Assembly: GCA_002428735.1 (NCBI GenBank) | Contig: DIXO01000066.1 | Span: 5,476 to 69,475 of the forward strand | Origin: Syntrophaceae bacterium UBA6078 | GTDB lineage: Bacteria; Desulfobacterota; Syntrophia; Syntrophales; UBA2210 | DNA: 64,000 nucleotides | Direction of reading: 5' to 3' | Shown: positions 60,630-64,000 of the stretch, piece by piece | How the letters are laid out: each line of letters starts with the position of its first letter | Position numbering within the stretch: the first letter of the stretch is position 1 | Notes under the pieces: model-generated | Seen by the model: only the letters and a program-made list of their open reading frames with translations | The model's database searches: none | What the model was told of the DNA's origin: nothing | Translations under genes and position numbers: made by a program

Positions 60630-61502
60630 ATGAAGTATGAAGGAATGATAATACGGCCTCCGAGTGAAGCGAGGAGTCTTCTTCTACAGATCAGTGTGGG
60701 TTGTTCACACAACAGATGCACATTCTGTTCGACCTACAAGGGGGAACAATTCAGAATCAAGACCTTCGAAGAGATTGAAGAAGATATCATCGAGGCATCG
60801 GGGTACGGGCCCATAGAAAAGATATTCCTTTGTGATGGAGACGCCCTGATTCTCCCCATGAAAAAGCTGGTGCCTATCCTTGAATCCATCAACACACACA
60901 TCAAGGGTGTGCAGAGGATCGGGCTGTATGCCAACGCGAAGAGCGTTCTGCGCAAGACACCGGAAGAACTCGCGCAACTCCGGGATCTGGGGATCGGCAT
61001 AGCCTATCTGGGCATGGAAACGGGGAATGACGATATCCTCATGGCAATCGACAAGGGGGCGAATTCCCGTCAGATGGTGGAAGCGGGACGAAAAATCAAG
61101 GATGTCGGCATCACGCTTTCAGTCACGGTGCTCCTGGGAATCGGTGGAAGAACTCAAAGCGAGGAACACGCCCTTGATACGGCGCGGGTGCTGACAGAGA
61201 TAGATCCGGATTATGTAGGTGCTCTTACGGTGATGGTTGTCCCCGGGACACCTCTTTATGAGGAGCAGCTGTCCGGAAGATTCGAACTACCTGATCAATT
61301 CGGGTTTCTCCGCGAACTGGAGGTGATGATAGCGGAATCCGATTTTACCGATTGTCTTTTTACCTCGAATCACGCCTCGAACTATCTCCCCATACGCGCC
61401 AGAATGCCGCATGAAAAGGAAGAAACGGTCAGATTGATACGACATGTCATCGCATCCTCGAATAAAAGGATGCTCCGCCCGGAATATATGAGGGGATTGT
61501 AA
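60630..61502 (+). CDS. Radical SAM protein with CX4CX2C cluster motif
   Basis: A 290-aa enzyme. The cluster motif is CSHNRCTFC, four residues between the first two cysteines instead of three; the sequence was checked at codon level. Other features: SEARSLLLQISVGC, FLCDGDALILP, IGIAYLGMETGNDDIL, VTVLLGIGG. This resembles a family of uncharacterised radical SAM proteins, distantly like coproporphyrinogen dehydrogenase-type proteins. Start at 60630 after GTTAGGC; the frame is open to 60465. Confidence 0.85.
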   Translation: MKYEGMIIRPPSEARSLLLQISVGCSHNRCTFCSTYKGEQFRIKTFEEIEEDIIEASGYGPIEKIFLCDGDALILPMKKLVPILESINTHIKGVQRIGLYANAKSVLRKTPEELAQLRDLGIGIAYLGMETGNDDILMAIDKGANSRQMVEAGRKIKDVGITLSVTVLLGIGGRTQSEEHALDTARVLTEIDPDYVGALTVMVVPGTPLYEEQLSGRFELPDQFGFLRELEVMIAESDFTDCLFTSNHASNYLPIRARMPHEKEETVRLIRHVIASSNKRMLRPEYMRGL

Positions 61503-61601
61503 AACGGCGTATGTCCGTTCCTGTGAACGTCAAACGAATGGAGGGATGAGGCCATTATTCCTGGAAGAATCAGAAAATGGACGGAGTCGTTTTTTTCAGC
61601 A

Positions 61602-62429
61602 GTGACTGGAAAGAATGACCTGGCGGAACTTGAAGAAAAGATTCAATCCATCATCGACTCGGGTGAAAGGGATGGGCTTATTGACAGACAGTCGGGGGAA
61701 ATGATTAGGAATATTCTTGATCTGCGCGAGACCCTGGCCAGGGAGGTCATGATTCCCCGGACCGAAATCGTCGCCGTGAGCGACAGTTCGAGCATTGAGG
61801 ATATTCTGGCTCTTGTCATGAATCACGGCCATACGAGGATGCCCTTCTACAATGAAAATATAGATAATATTATTGGGATATTAAATGTGAAGGACCTGCT
61901 CAGATTCTGGTCTCAGCAGGTCGGAAAGGAAGACATCACGTCCATACTGAGAAGCACCTATTATATCCCGGAGACCAAGAATATTCATCTTCTTCTGCAC
62001 GAACTCAAAGAGAAAAAATCGCATATGGCTATTGTCATTGATGAGTACGGCGGAACCTCCGGTCTGGTGACACTTGAAGATCTGATAGAAGAGATCGTTG
62101 GCGAGATTCACGATGAGCACGATATCGAGGAAGATCCCTTTGTGAAACTGACGGGAGGGGATGTTCTGGTGGACAGCAGGGTCGATATCGAGGAGTTCGA
62201 GGAATACTTCGGTATAGATATTCCGGAGGGACAATTCGAGACGCTGGGGGGATTCATATTTTTTCTCATCAAGAAGATCCCCGTGGCGGGTGAAACACTT
62301 GGCTACAAAGATCTGAAAATCACCATAGAAGCGGCGGATGAAAGGAGTATTCAGAAGGTGCGAATCCAAAGGACCGGAGATCCGATGGCGAGCGCCACAA
62401 AGGAAAAGACGCGCGCGTCCCATGAATAA
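61602..62429 (+). CDS. CorC/HlyC-type CBS-domain protein (hemolysin/ transporter-associated)
   Basis: A 275-aa protein with two CBS domains (EVMIPRTEIVAVSDSSSIEDILALVMNHGHTRMPFYNENIDNIIGILNVKDLL, SILRSTYYIPETKNIHLLLHELKEKKSHMAIVIDEYGGTSGLVTLEDLIEEIVGEIHDEHD) and a CorC_HlyC C-terminal domain (GDVLVDSRVDIEEFEEYFGI...). Often magnesium and cobalt efflux related. The GTG at 61602 lacks a ribosome site. The same frame continues upstream to an AUU at 61555 that follows GGAGGGATGAGG by eight bases. Overlaps lnt by 8 bp. Confidence 0.88.
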   Translation: MTGKNDLAELEEKIQSIIDSGERDGLIDRQSGEMIRNILDLRETLAREVMIPRTEIVAVSDSSSIEDILALVMNHGHTRMPFYNENIDNIIGILNVKDLLRFWSQQVGKEDITSILRSTYYIPETKNIHLLLHELKEKKSHMAIVIDEYGGTSGLVTLEDLIEEIVGEIHDEHDIEEDPFVKLTGGDVLVDSRVDIEEFEEYFGIDIPEGQFETLGGFIFFLIKKIPVAGETLGYKDLKITIEAADERSIQKVRIQRTGDPMASATKEKTRASHE

Positions 62430-63939
62430 AAAAGATCTGATACTCGCTCTCACTTCCGGACTCCTTCTCTGTCTCTCTTTCCCCAGGGCGAACCTGGATA
62501 TTCTCATATGGATTGCTCTGGTGCCGCTCCTGTCTACCATCCGGGACAAAGACTTTCCGAACGCCTTTCACGTCGGATTTATTGCCGGTCTTCTGTATAA
62601 TGCCGGTCTGGTGTACTGGATTGTCTATGTTGTGGCCCACTATGGCCACCTTCCTCTGTACGCCGGCATCTCGGTTATGTTCCTTCTGGTTATCTACCTG
62701 AGCATCTACCCCGCTCTCTTCTGCCTGGGTGTAGCGTATTTCCTCAAGAGGGGTTTCCGGGCGGTACTGATAGCGCCCCCTCTGTGGACCGTCTTGGAAT
62801 ATGTAAAGGCCCATCTTTTTTCGGGGTTTCCCTGGGAAGATCTGGCATATTCGCAGCATGGGCATCTTCTCCTCATACAGATCGCCGACATAACAGGGCC
62901 GTACGGTATAACGTTTCTGATAGTTCTTGTGAATTGTATCGTTTATGATTGTATGAGCGCTTTCTTTCCCCAGCCCTGGGGTAAAAGAAAATTTCCCATG
63001 TCCGAGATCGTCGTCGGAGCAGTCCTGATAGTGCTGGTTGTGGGGTACGGCATGTACCGAATCGATACCCTGAAAGATGCCGAGAAGAATCTTGATCCCG
63101 TCAGCGTTCGCATTGTTCAGGGAAATATCGATCAGTCGGTGAAGTGGACCCCTGCGTTCCAGACTAAAACCCTTGATATCTATCGGAATATGTCCGTTGA
63201 TGCGTCGAAGAAAGACGTGTCATTGATCGTTTGGCCGGAAACCGCGGCGCCATTCTACTTTCAAAATCATGACGAGCTGTCCAGGGGTGTTATCGATGTG
63301 ACGCGGGATGCGGGAGCCTGGCTGCTGTTCGGTTCGCCCTCATATGAAAGAGAAGGGGACAGGGTATCCTTTTATAACAGCGCCTATCTGCTCTCCCCGA
63401 CGGGATGTGTGGCGGGGAGATATGACAAGGTGCACCTGGTTCCCTTCGGCGAATACGTCCCCCTTCAGAGGATCCTTTTTTTTATAAACAAGCTCGTGGC
63501 GGGTGCCGGTGATTTCAAGCCCGGTGGCGGGATTATCCCCCTTGCCATGGGTGATAACATGATAGGACCCCTTATCTGCTATGAAGCGATATTCCCCGAA
63601 ATCAGCCGTGAACACCGCTTGCAGGGCGCGGAGCTTCTTGTCAATATAACCAATGACGCGTGGTACGGAAACACATCGGCCCCGTACCAGCATTTGACCA
63701 TAGCCATCTTCCGGGCCATAGAAAATCGTACGTATATGATACGGGCCGCTAATACGGGAATTAGCGCCATTGTGAACCCGACGGGAGAAATTGTATCCCG
63801 TACGGGGTTATTTGAACGGAAGGTTCTAGACGGTACGGTGAAGTTCACGCGCCATCACACCCTTTATTCCCGATACGGCAACATGTTCGCTTGTTTCTGT
63901 ATTGGATTTCTGCTAATGGTCCTTCTAGCAGGCCGTTGA
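62422..63939 (+). CDS. lnt: Apolipoprotein N-acyltransferase
   Basis: A 505-aa membrane enzyme. Six or more N-terminal TM segments (ILALTSGLLLCLSFPRANLDILIWIALVPLL...), then the nitrilase-like domain with Glu (VWPETAAPF), Lys (GRYDKVHLVPFGEYVP) and Cys (GPLICYEAIFPE) catalytic triad. It acylates the N-terminal Cys of lipoproteins, consistent with the lipoprotein channel at 14781-16232. The stop lies within a GCCGTTGA sequence that may be the edge of a repeat. Confidence 0.95.
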   Translation: MNKKDLILALTSGLLLCLSFPRANLDILIWIALVPLLSTIRDKDFPNAFHVGFIAGLLYNAGLVYWIVYVVAHYGHLPLYAGISVMFLLVIYLSIYPALFCLGVAYFLKRGFRAVLIAPPLWTVLEYVKAHLFSGFPWEDLAYSQHGHLLLIQIADITGPYGITFLIVLVNCIVYDCMSAFFPQPWGKRKFPMSEIVVGAVLIVLVVGYGMYRIDTLKDAEKNLDPVSVRIVQGNIDQSVKWTPAFQTKTLDIYRNMSVDASKKDVSLIVWPETAAPFYFQNHDELSRGVIDVTRDAGAWLLFGSPSYEREGDRVSFYNSAYLLSPTGCVAGRYDKVHLVPFGEYVPLQRILFFINKLVAGAGDFKPGGGIIPLAMGDNMIGPLICYEAIFPEISREHRLQGAELLVNITNDAWYGNTSAPYQHLTIAIFRAIENRTYMIRAANTGISAIVNPTGEIVSRTGLFERKVLDGTVKFTRHHTLYSRYGNMFACFCIGFLLMVLLAGR

Positions 63940-64000
63940 AAAACTGATTAGAGGGTCACTTTTCGATTCTTGGATCGATTTTTTCGAGATGGATCGTTGT
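63927..64000 (+). repeat. Possible edge of a dispersed repeat or insertion element
   Basis: From CTAGCAGGCCGTTGAAAAAC the DNA resembles a terminal sequence frequently seen at ends of insertion elements and dispersed repeats in related genomes; the remainder is cut off by the window edge. The lnt stop codon lies inside it, so the C-terminus may have been altered by an insertion. From memory only. Confidence 0.3.

Noticed and set aside
1..64000. CRISPR arrays, rRNA genes or full transposase genes
   Set aside because: None seen; no regularly spaced short repeats, rRNA signatures or complete transposase frames were found.

Overview
The window looks like chromosomal DNA of an anaerobic, moderately GC-rich Desulfobacterota/Deltaproteobacterium, most like the Syntrophales and their fatty-acid or aromatic-acid oxidising relatives. 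Signs of this are many acyl-CoA genes (acyl-CoA dehydrogenase, four CoA ligase or transferase genes, an acyl-CoA carboxyltransferase, an HMG-CoA-lyase-like enzyme), a VorDABC-type 2-oxoacid:ferredoxin oxidoreductase, FeoAB iron uptake, Liv-type ABC uptake genes with embedded acyl-CoA synthetases, and a Cys-rich L28. The taxonomic call is inference from gene content; there is no rRNA gene or complete tRNA gene here.

Layout. 1-3007 is AT-rich accessory DNA ending in the isolated 3' end of a tRNA gene (T-arm, acceptor strand, CCA), read here as the distal attachment site of an integrated island. It carries a leftward module (ribbon-helix-helix protein, unknown 133-aa protein, partial Rep-like protein), a 136-bp interrupted inverted repeat, and a rightward two-gene cassette with a membrane protein. 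3008-6042 holds an acyl-CoA dehydrogenase and a divergent acyl-CoA ligase. 6057-7600 is a second AT-rich two-gene cassette (membrane protein plus a protein with a PD-(D/E)XK-like signature). It is preceded by a 62-bp repeat that also precedes the first cassette. 7695-10034 has a frameshifted MFS transporter and a YitT-family protein.

10362-18503 is a tripartite RND efflux operon divergent from a Spy/CpxP-like protein, an ECF sigma factor, a small one-TM candidate anti-sigma protein and a second, membrane-anchored Spy-like protein, laid out like metal-responsive CnrYXH/CnrCBA systems. 18824-26799 is a catabolic cluster: membrane-tethered LuxR-type regulator, 33-aa symporter accessory protein, sodium:solute symporter, type III CoA-transferase, carboxyltransferase and HMG-CoA-lyase-like enzyme.

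26907-36616 is mostly housekeeping (TauE exporter, resolvase-like nuclease, TrmN6-like methyltransferase, DciA, MoaE, glycerate kinase, phosphomannomutase, HflKC) interrupted by a foreign-looking CmpB-HD fusion gene. 36879-44900 is a liv-type ABC uptake operon with two CoA ligases, preceded by tandem terminator hairpins that look like an attenuator. 44922-57121 holds recJ, rpmB, an accessory membrane gene with unusual palindromes, a tight purM-purN-DUF523-oxidoreductase-PFK operon, and the vor operon with a double-ACT protein. 57180-64000 holds an HD protein, feoAB, a cold-shock protein, a radical SAM protein, a CorC-like CBS protein and lnt, and ends in what looks like the edge of a dispersed repeat.

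Strongest candidates for something undescribed are the two cassettes sharing the repeat with a two-codon minigene, the RND/ECF/Spy locus with its mirror-image divergent promoter region, and the tandem-terminator leader of the liv operon. All functional statements are from reading the sequence and family knowledge; no searches were run.
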